This document shows, in pieces, positions 34,989 to 44,222 of a stretch of 64,000 nt of DNA. A program made the position numbers and the translations under genes. The stretch is taken from the NCBI RefSeq assembly GCF_001297015.1, contig NZ_LIGE01000025.1, positions 744,001-808,000 of the forward strand, read 5' to 3'. Source of the stretch: Pseudomonas sp. RIT-PI-r. GTDB taxonomy: Bacteria > Pseudomonadota > Gammaproteobacteria > Pseudomonadales > Pseudomonadaceae. Position 1 is the stretch's first letter. Every line of letters starts with the position of its first letter. The notes below the pieces were generated by a model, which was not told the DNA's origin, searched no databases, and saw nothing but the letters and a program-made list of their open reading frames with translations.

Positions 34989-36224
34989 ATGCAAACCACC
35001 CTGAGCGAAAAATCCCTGCGCCTTACGCGCGCCGCAGAAGCCGAGCGCATTTTGCGCAGTTGCGTGCATTGCGGGTTCTGCAACGCCACCTGCCCGACCT
35101 ATCAACTGCTCGGCGATGAACTGGATGGCCCACGCGGCCGGATTTACCTGATCAAGCAAGTGCTCGAAGGCAATACCGCAAGCGCCACCACCCAACAACA
35201 TCTCGACCGCTGCCTGTCCTGCCGTAATTGCGAGACCACCTGCCCGTCCGGTGTCGACTATCACAACCTGCTCGATATCGGCCGTGCGGTGGTCGATGAT
35301 GCAGTGCCGCGCAGTCCCGGCCAGCGTCTGTTGCGCCAGGGTTTGCGCAGCGTGTTGACTGAGCCGCGGTTGTTCAAACCGTTGCTGATCCTCGGTGAAC
35401 GACTGCGTCCACTGCTGCCGCAGGCTGTGCAAATGAAGCTACCGCGACACATTGCGCCGGCCAGACCCAGACCAGCGCGAACGCGGGCCCGCACGATGCT
35501 GATGCTCGAAGGCTGCGTACAGACCAGCCTGTCGCCCAACACCAACGCCGCGACCGCGCGGGTGCTCGACCGTCTGGGCATCAGCATCCTGCCGATCAGC
35601 GAGGCCGGTTGCTGCGGTGCGATTGACTATCACCTCGACGCCCAACAGGCCGGACTGCAGCGCGCGCGGCGCAATATCGATGCGTGGTGGCCGGCGATCG
35701 CAAGCGGCGCCGAGGCGATCGTGCAAACCGCCAGCGGGTGTGGCGCCTTCATCAAGGACTACGCTCACCTGCTCGAACACGATCCGGCCTACGCAATGAA
35801 AGCCGCCAAAATCAGTGCGATCAGCAAGGATCTGGTGGAGATTCTGCAGGCGGAACCGCTGGAACAACTGGTCGTGGCGCACAACGATCAGCGTCTGGCG
35901 TTTCATTGTCCGTGCACGCTTCAGCACGCGCTCAGACTCGGTGGCGCGGTGGAAAGTGTTCTGACACGGCTGGGGTTTCACCTCACGCCAGTGCCCGACA
36001 GTCACCTGTGCTGCGGTTCCGCCGGTACCTATTCGATCACCCAGCCTGCACTTTCCCGGCAATTGCGCGATAACAGGATCAATGCGCTGGAAAGCGCCTC
36101 GCCCAGCCTCATCGTCACCGCCAACATTGGTTGCCAGATTCACCTCGACAGCGCTGGCCGCACGCCGGTCAGGCACTGGATCGAGGTGCTTGAAGAGTCC
36201 CTTCTCGCGCAGGAAAAACCATGA
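34989..36224 (+). CDS. glcF: glycolate oxidase iron-sulfur subunit GlcF
   Basis: A 411-residue iron-sulfur protein. Two 4Fe-4S motifs are present (CVHCGFCNATCP and CLSCRNCETTCP), followed by two CCG domains (AGCCGAIDYH, HLCCGSAGTYS). It passes electrons from the flavin subunits to the quinone pool. ATG 34989 gives the normal length; a frame from 34770 is open but lies within glcE. Overlaps glcG by four bases. Confidence 0.93.
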   Translation: MQTTLSEKSLRLTRAAEAERILRSCVHCGFCNATCPTYQLLGDELDGPRGRIYLIKQVLEGNTASATTQQHLDRCLSCRNCETTCPSGVDYHNLLDIGRAVVDDAVPRSPGQRLLRQGLRSVLTEPRLFKPLLILGERLRPLLPQAVQMKLPRHIAPARPRPARTRARTMLMLEGCVQTSLSPNTNAATARVLDRLGISILPISEAGCCGAIDYHLDAQQAGLQRARRNIDAWWPAIASGAEAIVQTASGCGAFIKDYAHLLEHDPAYAMKAAKISAISKDLVEILQAEPLEQLVVAHNDQRLAFHCPCTLQHALRLGGAVESVLTRLGFHLTPVPDSHLCCGSAGTYSITQPALSRQLRDNRINALESASPSLIVTANIGCQIHLDSAGRTPVRHWIEVLEESLLAQEKP

Positions 36225-36631
36225 ACAGCAAATTCGTATTGAGCCAGAGAGAAGTCGCGCTGATCCTCGCCGCCGGGCGCACCGAGGCGCAGCGCAACCA
36301 ATGGCCGGTGAGTATTGCCGTGGTCGATGATGGCGGCCACTTGCTGGCGCTTGAGCGCCTCGACGGTTGTGCACCGATCGGCGCCTACATCTGCATGGAA
36401 AAGGCCCGCACTTCAGCCCTCGGTCGCCGCGAATCAAATGTCTATGAAGAGATGGTCAACAACGGTCGCAACGCGTTTCTCTCGGCGCCGCTGCTGACCT
36501 CGCTTGAAGGTGGCGTGCCGATCATTGTCGACGGACAAGTGATCGGTGCGGTGGGCGTGTCCGGGGTCAAATCCGCTCAGGACGCGCAGATTGCCAAGGC
36601 TGCCGTCCTCGCGCTGCAAGGTTATTCGTAG
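36221..36631 (+). CDS. glcG: GlcG heme-binding/DUF336-family protein
   Basis: A 136-residue GlcG/HbpS-family protein (AVVDDGGHLLALERLDG, VDGQVIGAVGVSG). It is regularly found at the end of glycolate operons; the biochemical role is not settled. ATG overlaps glcF (ATGA). The gene's last bases overlap the decayed galactose-dehydrogenase tail on the other strand. Confidence 0.9.
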   Translation: MNSKFVLSQREVALILAAGRTEAQRNQWPVSIAVVDDGGHLLALERLDGCAPIGAYICMEKARTSALGRRESNVYEEMVNNGRNAFLSAPLLTSLEGGVPIIVDGQVIGAVGVSGVKSAQDAQIAKAAVLALQGYS

Positions 36632-36769
36632 AACGGCTCGACGGCTTCGCGACTGCCGACAAAAAACTGTCCGCAAGCAGGCGCAAGGGTTGCAGGTCGA
36701 AGTCCCTGCAGCGGTCCCTCATCAGCTGTTGGAAATGACGGTAAACCGCAGCGTGGTCGCTGATGGTCT
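36622..36769 (-). pseudogene. frameshifted 3' remnant of a galactose-dehydrogenase gene
   Basis: The minus strand encodes AVYRHFQQLMRDRCRDFDLQ, then PLRLLADSF, matching the C-terminal part of the intact gal gene at 14413 (AVYRHFQQLIADKVSDLDLQ, PLRLVADSF). A one-base deletion in a run of T (six at 36661-36666 on the plus strand as A) then shifts the frame. After correction the tail reads FFVGSREAVEPFYE and a stop at 36622-36624, like FFVGSRVSVEAFYD in gal. Nothing upstream remains, since the sensor kinase gene ends at 36769. Confidence 0.8.
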
Positions 36770-38109
36770 CAGTCGAACAGGTCCCGAGGCAGCTCGACCC
36801 GCGCCACCAGGCCACCGCCGCTGCGATTGCGCAGGGTCAGCTCACCACCCTGCTCGCGCACGATCGCCTGCGCGGCCGAAAGCCCCAGCCCGACGCCGCC
36901 GGTGTCACGATTGCGCGAAGCTTCAAGGCGATAGAACGGATCGAAAACCCGTTGCAGCGCCGACTCGGGAATCCCCGGCCCTTGGTCGCACACCTCGATG
37001 CAGATCGTATGGTCGTTACCGCTCAGTGCGATGCTCGGTTGCTGCGCGTATTTGGCGGCGTTTTCCAGCAAATTGACGATCACCCGCTTGATGCCCAGCG
37101 GCCGCCCCTCATACACCAGATGCGCGGGGCCACTGAAGTCGACAGCGAGGTGCTGGTCGCGGTAATCGTCGATGATGGTTTGCAGCAACTCCGACAGGTC
37201 GAACGCGGTGGGCTGCTCGCGGTGAGTGTCCTCACGAAAGAACGCCAGCGCGGCGTTGATCATCGACTGCATTTCTTCAACGTCACGGATCAGTTTGTGC
37301 TGATGATCGAGGTCTTCCATGAACTCGCTGCGCAAACGCATGCGGGTCAGCGGCGCGCGCAGATCGTGGGAGATGGCCGCGAGCATGTGCGTGCGCTCGG
37401 CGATGAAATGCTGGATCTGCGCCTGCATGGTGTTGAAGGCGATGATTGCCTGACGTATTTCGTCCGGGCCTTCGACGTTGATCGGCGGCGCCCGCAGATC
37501 GCTGCCAAAGCGCCGGGCGGCGCTGGCGAAGCGCTGCAGCGGAGTGGCCAACTGGCGCGTGGCGAGCCATGCCACCAGCAAGGTGGCGATCAATCCGAGG
37601 GCGATGACCACCGCGATCCGCGTGCCGACGTCGAGGCCCCAACTGCGTTGCGGCGGGGTAAACGACAACCAGCTGCCATCGACCAATTGCACCAGCGCGA
37701 CGTAGTGCGCGCGCTGGCTGTCGCGCGGAAAGTCATCGGGGCTGAACACTTCGATTTCACGGTCGTCACCCAGCAGTTGTTGCATCACCGGCCCCCTGCC
37801 CGCCTCGATTGGCGTGCCGATCGCAGGCAGATCGAAGTCGGCGCGCCGAGCGTGCCAGACCACGTTCAGCATCGAACTGGTTGCCGCGCTGGCCAGTTGC
37901 GGGCGCAGCGACGTCGGGGCGGCTTCGATCAGCCGCGTGGTCACGGCAATCTGTTCGAGCAGGCCGGTGCGTTCAATGGGCGGGCGCGCCCAGATGCCGG
38001 CGACCTGGACGAACAAGGCATTGAGTGCCAGTGAAGCCAGCATCGCCGCGAGGATGGTCAGGGCAATCCGCCGTCGCAGGGTATCGCGGCGCAACAGACG
38101 GCGGATCAC
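36769..38109 (-). CDS. EnvZ-type sensor histidine kinase
   Basis: A 446-residue inner-membrane kinase. TM1 is around 15-35, a periplasmic domain follows, TM2 is around 165-185, then HAMP, HisKA with phosphoacceptor His in AAISHDLRAPLTR (~247) and an ATPase domain (NLLENAAKYA, DQGPGIP, GGVGLGLS). It overlaps the response-regulator gene by four bases (ATGA) and is its cognate partner. The stimulus is unknown. Its 3' end abuts a gal-gene remnant. Confidence 0.89.
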   Translation of the reverse strand: MIRRLLRRDTLRRRIALTILAAMLASLALNALFVQVAGIWARPPIERTGLLEQIAVTTRLIEAAPTSLRPQLASAATSSMLNVVWHARRADFDLPAIGTPIEAGRGPVMQQLLGDDREIEVFSPDDFPRDSQRAHYVALVQLVDGSWLSFTPPQRSWGLDVGTRIAVVIALGLIATLLVAWLATRQLATPLQRFASAARRFGSDLRAPPINVEGPDEIRQAIIAFNTMQAQIQHFIAERTHMLAAISHDLRAPLTRMRLRSEFMEDLDHQHKLIRDVEEMQSMINAALAFFREDTHREQPTAFDLSELLQTIIDDYRDQHLAVDFSGPAHLVYEGRPLGIKRVIVNLLENAAKYAQQPSIALSGNDHTICIEVCDQGPGIPESALQRVFDPFYRLEASRNRDTGGVGLGLSAAQAIVREQGGELTLRNRSGGGLVARVELPRDLFD

Positions 38110-38831
38110 GAACGGCTGACCTTGGCGGTGAACATGTAGCCTCCGTTGCGCACAGTGCGGATCAGGTCTGGACGCTTGCTGTCGGGCTCGATCTTGCGTC
38201 GCAGGCGACTGACCTGGACATCGATGCTGCGATCAAAGGCGTCGTGGCCTTCGCCACGCGTCAGGTCGATCAATTGTTCGCGGGTGAGAATGCGCTGGGG
38301 ATGATCGAGAAACACCACCAACAGGTCGAATTCGCCAGCGGACAGCGGAATCATCACCTGCTCCGGCGAGCGCAACTCGCGACAGGTGATATCCAGGTGC
38401 CAACCGGCGAACACAATCACCGGTCGCGGGCGTTCACTGGCGGGACTTGGCTGCTCGCCGGCACGACGCTGCACGGCGCGCACCCGCGCGAGCAATTCGC
38501 GTGGTGCGAAAGGCTTGGTCAGGTAATCGTCGGCGCCAAGCTCCAGGCCGACGATGCGATCGCTGAGCTCGGCCATGGCCGTGAGCATGATGATCGGAAT
38601 GCCCATCTGTGCGCGGATTTTCTGGCACAGGCTCAGGCCGCCTTCGCCGGGCAGCATGACGTCGAGAATAATGGTGTCCGGGCGCTGCTGCGCAATGGCC
38701 GCCCACATCGCCACGCCATCTGGCGAGACATCGACCTCGTAGGCATGCTGAACGAAGAACTTCTTCAGCAGGGACAGCACTTCCATGTCGTCATCGACGA
38801 TCAGCAATCTGCTCACGGTCACAGGATCCAA
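38106..38831 (-). CDS. OmpR-type response regulator
   Basis: A receiver (acceptor Asp ~56 in IILDVMLPGEGG, DDD near the N-terminus, Lys in LTKPFAPREL) joined to an OmpR winged helix (FDRSIDVQVSRLRRKIE, RTVRNGGYMF). Paired with the following kinase gene. The start is uncertain: TTG 38831 gives 241 residues, while GTG 38816 (MSRLLIVDDD) may be the real start. No nearby structural gene reveals the regulon. Confidence 0.88.
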   Translation of the reverse strand: MDPVTVSRLLIVDDDMEVLSLLKKFFVQHAYEVDVSPDGVAMWAAIAQQRPDTIILDVMLPGEGGLSLCQKIRAQMGIPIIMLTAMAELSDRIVGLELGADDYLTKPFAPRELLARVRAVQRRAGEQPSPASERPRPVIVFAGWHLDITCRELRSPEQVMIPLSAGEFDLLVVFLDHPQRILTREQLIDLTRGEGHDAFDRSIDVQVSRLRRKIEPDSKRPDLIRTVRNGGYMFTAKVSRS

Positions 38832-38979
38832 GGGCCAAAAAAGAGCGCATCTAAAACCATTTCGCCGTTCGGGTCATTTATTTCAATCACGCAACATTCC
38901 TTCCGCGCCGACAACAATCGGACATTCCCGGGCAATCCTCCTCGGGCACTCTGCGGGACTTTCATCGCAGGGGGCTCCC

Positions 38980-39294
38980 ATGAAGGAATTCAATCAGAGG
39001 TACACCGCCAAGGGCCGCGCCAGCCATCGTCCGTTGATCCTTAGCCAGCGCACTACGGCACCCGGGCACGATACGCCGATTCTGTTTCAGGAGTCATGCC
39101 TGGGCCTGACCGGCAATCAGGAGCGCATCGTCCTGCGCCGCTACTTCGAACAATTCAGCCCGGACAACGCGCACTGGGTGGAATACGTGCATTCGATTCC
39201 AGTCGCCGACCTCGTGCACTGGATCATGCGCCACGGCCAGTTGCATATCGAGTGCTCGGACAACGCCCCGCCAGCCCACAAGGAAAGCCATTGA
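38980..39294 (+). CDS. hypothetical protein, 104 residues
   Basis: ATG 38980 follows AGGGGG at a good distance. The protein (MKEFNQRYTAKGRASHR at the start, YFEQFSPDNAHWVEYVHSI in the middle) has no signal peptide or known domain that I recognise. Its stop overlaps the ATG of a lipoprotein gene (TGATG), so they form one unit. Divergent from the two-component pair, which may regulate it. Confidence 0.65.
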   Translation: MKEFNQRYTAKGRASHRPLILSQRTTAPGHDTPILFQESCLGLTGNQERIVLRRYFEQFSPDNAHWVEYVHSIPVADLVHWIMRHGQLHIECSDNAPPAHKESH

Positions 39295-39962
39295 TGATCA
39301 GCAATTTCTCGAAGTCGCTGGTGCTTTCAGCCACCTTGAGCCTGCCGGCATGCAGCAATAAAACCGTCGAACCGAAGATGTACAGTGGATTTCTGCATGA
39401 CTACAGCCTGTTGAGCGAACGCCAGTCACCGTCGGGGCAGACGGTACTCGGATGGGTCAGCCCGGCATTGGCCCGAGGCCGTTATACCCAGGCCTATCTG
39501 GCGCCCAGCCAGTTCTACCCGAGCGTCGCACCGACCGAGCGGATTCCGCTGAGCACGTTGTCCGGCGTGACCGAATACTATGACGCGGCGCTCAGACAGG
39601 AACTGGGCAAAGTCATGCGCCTGGTGTCGACACCGGGGCCCGACACCCTCATCGTGCGACCGGCGATTACCCGGGTCGCGACCCGCACCCAGGGTTTGCG
39701 CTTTTATGAATGGCTGCCGGTCACGCTGGTCGCAGCAGGCGTGAGCATCGCCACCGGCATTCGCGACCAGGACAGCGAAATTACCACCGAAGTATCGTTC
39801 GAGGATGGTTCGACCGGCGAGGTGGTCGCCGAAGTGATCCGCAAGGGCATCGGCGTGCCACTGGAGAACGACAAACAGGCGCTGAGCGCCGATGACGTCA
39901 AGATCGTGCTGGACGGCTGGGCCGGCGATCTGGGCAAATCCTACCTGGCGTTGCGCAAGTAA
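39294..39962 (+). CDS. DUF3313-family outer-membrane lipoprotein
   Basis: A 222-residue protein with a lipoprotein signal (SLVLSATLSLPAC, Cys ~20) and the DUF3313 pattern (MYSGFLHDYSLL near the N-terminus, VTLVAAGVSIATG, DGWAGDLGKSYL at the end). AAGGAAAG lies upstream of the ATG. It overlaps the preceding small gene by one base. Function unknown; probably cell-envelope located. Confidence 0.82.
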   Translation: MISNFSKSLVLSATLSLPACSNKTVEPKMYSGFLHDYSLLSERQSPSGQTVLGWVSPALARGRYTQAYLAPSQFYPSVAPTERIPLSTLSGVTEYYDAALRQELGKVMRLVSTPGPDTLIVRPAITRVATRTQGLRFYEWLPVTLVAAGVSIATGIRDQDSEITTEVSFEDGSTGEVVAEVIRKGIGVPLENDKQALSADDVKIVLDGWAGDLGKSYLALRK

Positions 39963-40133
39963 ACGGCCGTCGGCAAGGCGAGGTGTGCGTCGGTTATGAA
40001 CTAATAACACCTTCATTAAGCGGTCGCTGAAACGTTGTACTAGGATAGGATCCAGTTCCCGAGGCGTTTTCACCGGTCAAGGAGCTTCACCCCCGGCGCC
40101 TGCGGGACACGAGCCGCCCATTGCAACTCATGG

Positions 40134-40892
40134 ATGAATGACATGAACTCACAGCTGTTCCCGCAGATTGGCAAAGTAATTGCCAGCACCGGCAGCCGGC
40201 ATTTTCCGCGCATGCTTCACGACCTGATCCTCACTCAACTGGCGGTGGACGCCACGCACATCCGCCAGATGCGTGTCGAGTCGGTAAGCCGTACATCCCT
40301 TCGCAACGGCCCCGAACCGCTGAAAGAGCCAGCACTGCTGGCCGAAACGCTGTTCTCGGAACACAGCGCGATGCCCAGCGACGAGCTGCCGCCGGCAGAA
40401 TCAGCCAACGTCACCGATGCCTCGCAACTGCACCTGACCCGACGCAAGGACGGTTTTCGCTACGTGATTTCGGTGTACCGCAACGGTCAGTCGCAACGTT
40501 TTTCCGCCCGGGAGCGCAGCCTGTTGCAAGACATCTCCCCAGTGCTGCTGCCGATGGTCGAGAAACATATCAACGCCGTGCAACCCGCCTGCCCTGAAGC
40601 CGAAAGCCCCAGCGAAGCCCCCGAGGGCACCGGGCTGCAAACCCTGCGCTTGCGCTTCACCGAACGTTTGCAGCAATTGGGCCTGAGCCTGTCGAACCGT
40701 GAAACCGAGGTGTGCATCGGCCTGCTCGCCGGGCACACGGCACCGGAACTGGCCGAGCAATTGCAACTGAAGGTCAACACGGTGGAGAGCTATCTCAAAC
40801 GGGCGGCGATCAAGCTGGGCATCAGTGGCCGGCATTCGTTGATGCGCTGGATGTATTCGCCACAGGAAACCTCGGCATCGAGCGCTGCCTGA
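40134..40892 (+). CDS. LuxR-family regulator beside the lipopeptide cluster
   Basis: A 252-residue protein with a C-terminal LuxR/GerE HTH (LSNRETEVCIGLLAGHTAPE, then VNTVESYLKRAAIKLGI, residues ~180-240). The N-terminal ~130 residues do not look like an autoinducer domain. LuxR genes of this type flank most Pseudomonas lipopeptide clusters and control them; this one converges on macB. The starts at 40134 and 40143 both lack a clear Shine-Dalgarno. Regulation of the NRPS genes is inferred from position. Confidence 0.82.
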   Translation: MNDMNSQLFPQIGKVIASTGSRHFPRMLHDLILTQLAVDATHIRQMRVESVSRTSLRNGPEPLKEPALLAETLFSEHSAMPSDELPPAESANVTDASQLHLTRRKDGFRYVISVYRNGQSQRFSARERSLLQDISPVLLPMVEKHINAVQPACPEAESPSEAPEGTGLQTLRLRFTERLQQLGLSLSNRETEVCIGLLAGHTAPELAEQLQLKVNTVESYLKRAAIKLGISGRHSLMRWMYSPQETSASSAA

Positions 40893-40926
40893 TAACACTG
40901 CAGAACCGCTGTTCGATAACGCCGCT

Positions 40927-41034
40927 GTTGATCGTTCCCACGCTCTGCGTGGGAATGCAGCCCGTGACGCTTCGCGTCACTGGACGCAGAGCGTCCCTAA
41001 AGGCATTCCCACGCGGAGCGTGGGAACGATCAAC
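40927..41034. repeat. REP-like inverted repeat between luxR and macB
   Basis: Long inverted repeat with outer arms GTTGATCGTTCCCACGCTC and GAGCGTGGGAACGATCAAC. Each arm contains its own CCCACGC...GCGTGGG hairpin, and a middle hairpin (GTGACGCTTCGCGTCAC) sits between them. This is the common Pseudomonas GTTCCCACGC element. It lies between convergent stop codons and may end transcription from both sides. Confidence 0.85.
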
Positions 41035-41046
41035 AAGCGCGGGCTG

Positions 41047-43005
41047 TCAATCGCGGGCGAGTGCCTCGATCGGGTCGAGGCGCGAGGCGTTGCGGGCCGG
41101 GACGAAGCCAAAGACGATGCCGATCAATGTCGAACAGATCACCGCCGTGAGCACCGAGGTCAACGAGAAGACCATCTCCCACTCCTTGATAAACAGCGAA
41201 AACAGATGCCCGATCGCGTACGACAGGGAAATCCCGATCGCCCCGCCCAACAGGCAGACCATTACCGCCTCCACCAAAAACTGCTGACGAATGTCCGACT
41301 GCCGCGCGCCGACCGCCATGCGAATACCGATCTCGCGGGTGCGTTCGGTCACCGACACCAGCATGATGTTCATCACTCCGATGCCGCCGACCACCAAGGA
41401 AATCACCGCAATCAGCGACAGCAACAACGCCAGCGAACGACTGGTTTTCTGCACGGTCTGCAAAACGCTGTCGAGGTTGTTGGTGAAGAAATCCTTACTG
41501 CCATGGCGTTGCAGCAGCAGTTGGGTCACATGCTCTTCCACCACTTTGCTCGGCTGGCCGTCCTTCATGCGCACGCTGATGCTGTCCAGATAACGCTGGC
41601 CCAACACCCGCCCCGCAGCGGTTTCATAGGGCACCCAGACGTTGAGGGTCTTGCCCGAGGCAAACAGGCTTTTATCCTGTGCGGCGACGCCGATCACCGT
41701 GCACGGCAGGTTACCGATCAGGATCACCTGGCCCAACGGATCGACATCCTGCCCGAACAAACGCTGACGGGTGTTGTGATCAATGACCACCACCTGCGCC
41801 TGGCGCCGCGCATCGCTTTCGCTGAACGCAATACCCGCCGCCATCTTGATGCCGCGCACCTTGAAGTACTGATCGCTGACGCCGTTGACCTGGGCATCCA
41901 GATCGATATTGCGGTAGCGCAACAACAGGCTGCGGCCAATCATCGGCGTGGCGCTGTCGACGTAGTACAACTGACTCAGTGCCGTGACATCGGCCGGCGT
42001 CAGGGTTTCGATGGCCGCCGCACGCTTGTCACCGTAGCTGGTGCCGGGATAGACATCGATGGTGTTGCTGCCGATGGCCGCGATGTCCTTGAGCACGTAG
42101 TTCTTGGCGCCCTCGCCGACCGCCGAGATCGATACCACCGAGGTGATGCCGATGACGATGCCGAGCATGGTCAGCAACGTCCGCATGCGGTGCGAGATCA
42201 ATGCGACCCAGGCCATGCTGAAGGCTTCCTTGAACAGTCCGAGGCTGGCGACCAGGCGCCGCGACGCAGCGGCTTTCGGCGCCACCGGCTCATCGCTGAG
42301 CAAGTGCGTGGTGTCACGTTCGTTGGCACGGTCGCTGAGGATTTCGCCGTCGCTGACTTCGATGATGCGCTCGGCGTTGGCCGCGACTTTCGGGTCGTGG
42401 GTCACCAGAATCACCGTGTGCCCGGCCGCGTGAAGCTCCAGCAGAATGCGCATCACCTCTTTGCCGCTGGCCGGGTCGAGGGCGCCGGTGGGTTCATCGG
42501 CGAGGATCACTTCGCCGCCGTTCATCAACGCCCGGGCGATACTGACCCGCTGCTGTTGGCCGCCAGACAACTGGCTCGGCCGATGCGTCAGGTGGCCTTC
42601 GAGGCCCAGTCGCGCCAACAGCTCTCGGGCCCGGGCATGGCGTTGCAGCTGGGGGGTACCGGCATAAATCGCCGGCATCTCGACGTTGTGCATCGCACTC
42701 AGGTGCGGCAGCAAGTGGTAACGCTGGAAGATGAAACCGAAGTAGTCACGACGCAGTTCGGCGAGTGCCTGATTGTCCAGATCACGGGTCTCCTGACCGT
42801 TGATCTTGTAGCTGCCGGCGGTGGCGTAATCGAGGCAACCGAGGATGTTCATCAGCGTTGATTTGCCGGAGCCCGAGGCGCCGATGATCGCGACCATTTC
42901 CCCGGCATGGATCGTCAGGTTGATGTTCTTCAGCGCGAGAAATTCGCGGTCGCCGGCAGTGAAACTGCGGGTGATGCCGGTCAGCTGTAACAGTGGCTCA
43001 GTCAT
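41047..43005 (-). CDS. macB: MacB-type ABC exporter for the lipopeptide
   Basis: A 652-residue fusion of an N-terminal ABC ATPase and a C-terminal permease. Walker [10 protein letters not shown] (~44), signature LSGGQQQRV, Walker [13 protein letters not shown], and four membrane helices around a large periplasmic domain (one near 275, three after 525). With MacA and an outer-membrane channel it drives efflux. Located right after macA, downstream of the NRPS on the same strand; homologues export arthrofactin, massetolide and similar lipopeptides. No outer-membrane partner is in the window. Confidence 0.91.
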   Translation of the reverse strand: MTEPLLQLTGITRSFTAGDREFLALKNINLTIHAGEMVAIIGASGSGKSTLMNILGCLDYATAGSYKINGQETRDLDNQALAELRRDYFGFIFQRYHLLPHLSAMHNVEMPAIYAGTPQLQRHARARELLARLGLEGHLTHRPSQLSGGQQQRVSIARALMNGGEVILADEPTGALDPASGKEVMRILLELHAAGHTVILVTHDPKVAANAERIIEVSDGEILSDRANERDTTHLLSDEPVAPKAAASRRLVASLGLFKEAFSMAWVALISHRMRTLLTMLGIVIGITSVVSISAVGEGAKNYVLKDIAAIGSNTIDVYPGTSYGDKRAAAIETLTPADVTALSQLYYVDSATPMIGRSLLLRYRNIDLDAQVNGVSDQYFKVRGIKMAAGIAFSESDARRQAQVVVIDHNTRQRLFGQDVDPLGQVILIGNLPCTVIGVAAQDKSLFASGKTLNVWVPYETAAGRVLGQRYLDSISVRMKDGQPSKVVEEHVTQLLLQRHGSKDFFTNNLDSVLQTVQKTSRSLALLLSLIAVISLVVGGIGVMNIMLVSVTERTREIGIRMAVGARQSDIRQQFLVEAVMVCLLGGAIGISLSYAIGHLFSLFIKEWEMVFSLTSVLTAVICSTLIGIVFGFVPARNASRLDPIEALARD

Positions 43006-43007
43006 GC

Positions 43008-44156
43008 TCAGGCCCCCGCCACATTAGTCAGCGGATCACCGATGACCACGCGATCACCTTCAGCCAGACCATCATTGATCTGCACTTTGACGTTGTTGTT
43101 GATCCCGGTCTGCACATTGCGCGACTGCGCGTGCCCCTTGGCATCCAGCACCCGCACCGGAAAGCTGCCATCGGCATTGCGCGGGCCGAGCGCCGCCACC
43201 GGCACGGTCAGCACTGCCTTGGCGGTGTCGAGGACGATGCGCACCTGCGCGGTCATCGAAATGCGCAGGCGATGGTCGGGGTTCGGCACTTCAAACAAAG
43301 CGTTGTAGAACACCGCGCTGCTTTGCTTCGGCGTGCCGGCGGGCGGGGTTTCGAGAAAATTCTGCGGCGCTGGATCGGTACCGCGCAATTTCGCGTAGTA
43401 GCGTTTGTCCTCGCCAAGAATGGTGAAATACACCTCTTGCCCCGGCGCGATATGGATTACATCGGCTTCGGAGACCTGCGCCTTGACCGTCATGGTGTCC
43501 AGGTCCGCCAGTTTCAGCAGGACCGGCGCCAGTTGGCTGGCAATCACTGTCTGGCCTTCCTGAGTGACCACGCCGACCACGTCACCATCGATCGGCGCAA
43601 CAATCCGCGTGTACGCCAGATTGACCTTGGCCGTGTCGATCTGGATGTGCGCGCTTTTGATCTGCGCATCCAGCGACATCAGATTGGCCTGCTGCACCTG
43701 ATAGTTGGATTCGGCGGTTTCGAAATCCTGGCGCGAAATCGACGCATCTTCCTGCAGGTTCTGATAGCGCTCGTAAATCGCTTTGGTCTGTTTGAGCTGG
43801 GCCTGCGTGGCGCGTTTTTGCGCCTGCAGGTTTTCCTCATCGACCTGAGCCTGACGCAGGGTGTTTTGCAACACCAGCGGATCGATCTCCGCCAGCCACT
43901 GCCCCTTCTTCACCTTGTCGCCGACCTTGACCTTCAGCGACTTCAGTTGGCCAGAGACCTGCGCACCGACATCAACCTGCTTGATCCCTTCGAGCACGCC
44001 GGTGGCCAGCACTGCGTTCTCAATGTCATCGCGCTCGACCGTGGCGGTCAGGTACTGCGGCGCCTCGGCCGGTGCCTGCACCGTGTAGAACACCAAACCC
44101 GCCACCACCGCCAACGCCAAACCCATACCGGCTTTGCGCCACTTCGACTTTTCCAT
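43008..44156 (-). CDS. macA: MacA-type periplasmic adaptor
   Basis: A 382-residue HlyD/RND-type membrane-fusion protein with one N-terminal helix (AGMGLALAVVAGLVFYTV), a lipoyl/hairpin segment (VDVGAQVSGQLKSLKVKVGD, long coiled coil ~95-180) and a C-terminal beta domain. ATG 44156 is preferred; TTG 44168 would add four residues. Two bases separate its stop from the macB start. It lies 66 bases after the NRPS, with a strong hairpin in between. Confidence 0.9.
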   Translation of the reverse strand: MEKSKWRKAGMGLALAVVAGLVFYTVQAPAEAPQYLTATVERDDIENAVLATGVLEGIKQVDVGAQVSGQLKSLKVKVGDKVKKGQWLAEIDPLVLQNTLRQAQVDEENLQAQKRATQAQLKQTKAIYERYQNLQEDASISRQDFETAESNYQVQQANLMSLDAQIKSAHIQIDTAKVNLAYTRIVAPIDGDVVGVVTQEGQTVIASQLAPVLLKLADLDTMTVKAQVSEADVIHIAPGQEVYFTILGEDKRYYAKLRGTDPAPQNFLETPPAGTPKQSSAVFYNALFEVPNPDHRLRISMTAQVRIVLDTAKAVLTVPVAALGPRNADGSFPVRVLDAKGHAQSRNVQTGINNNVKVQINDGLAEGDRVVIGDPLTNVAGA

Positions 44157-44182
44157 AAATGCCCACAAGTCCGTTCAGGATC

Positions 44183-44205
44183 GAGCCCGGCGTGACGCCG
44201 GGCTC
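44183..44205. promoter_or_regulatory. strong hairpin between NRPS stop and macA
   Basis: GAGCCCGGCG / CGCCGGGCTC with a three-base loop: ten perfect pairs. There is no T run on the minus strand, so it is not a classic terminator. It may stabilise mRNA 3' ends or partly lower macAB expression. Confidence 0.5.
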
Positions 44206-44222
44206 TGCTAGATAAACAACAA

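Noticed and set aside
40927..41034. CRISPR array or transposon end at the repeat between luxR and macB
   Set aside because: Only one inverted-repeat unit with hairpins is present; there are no spacers, no transposase and no target duplication. It fits a REP-like element.
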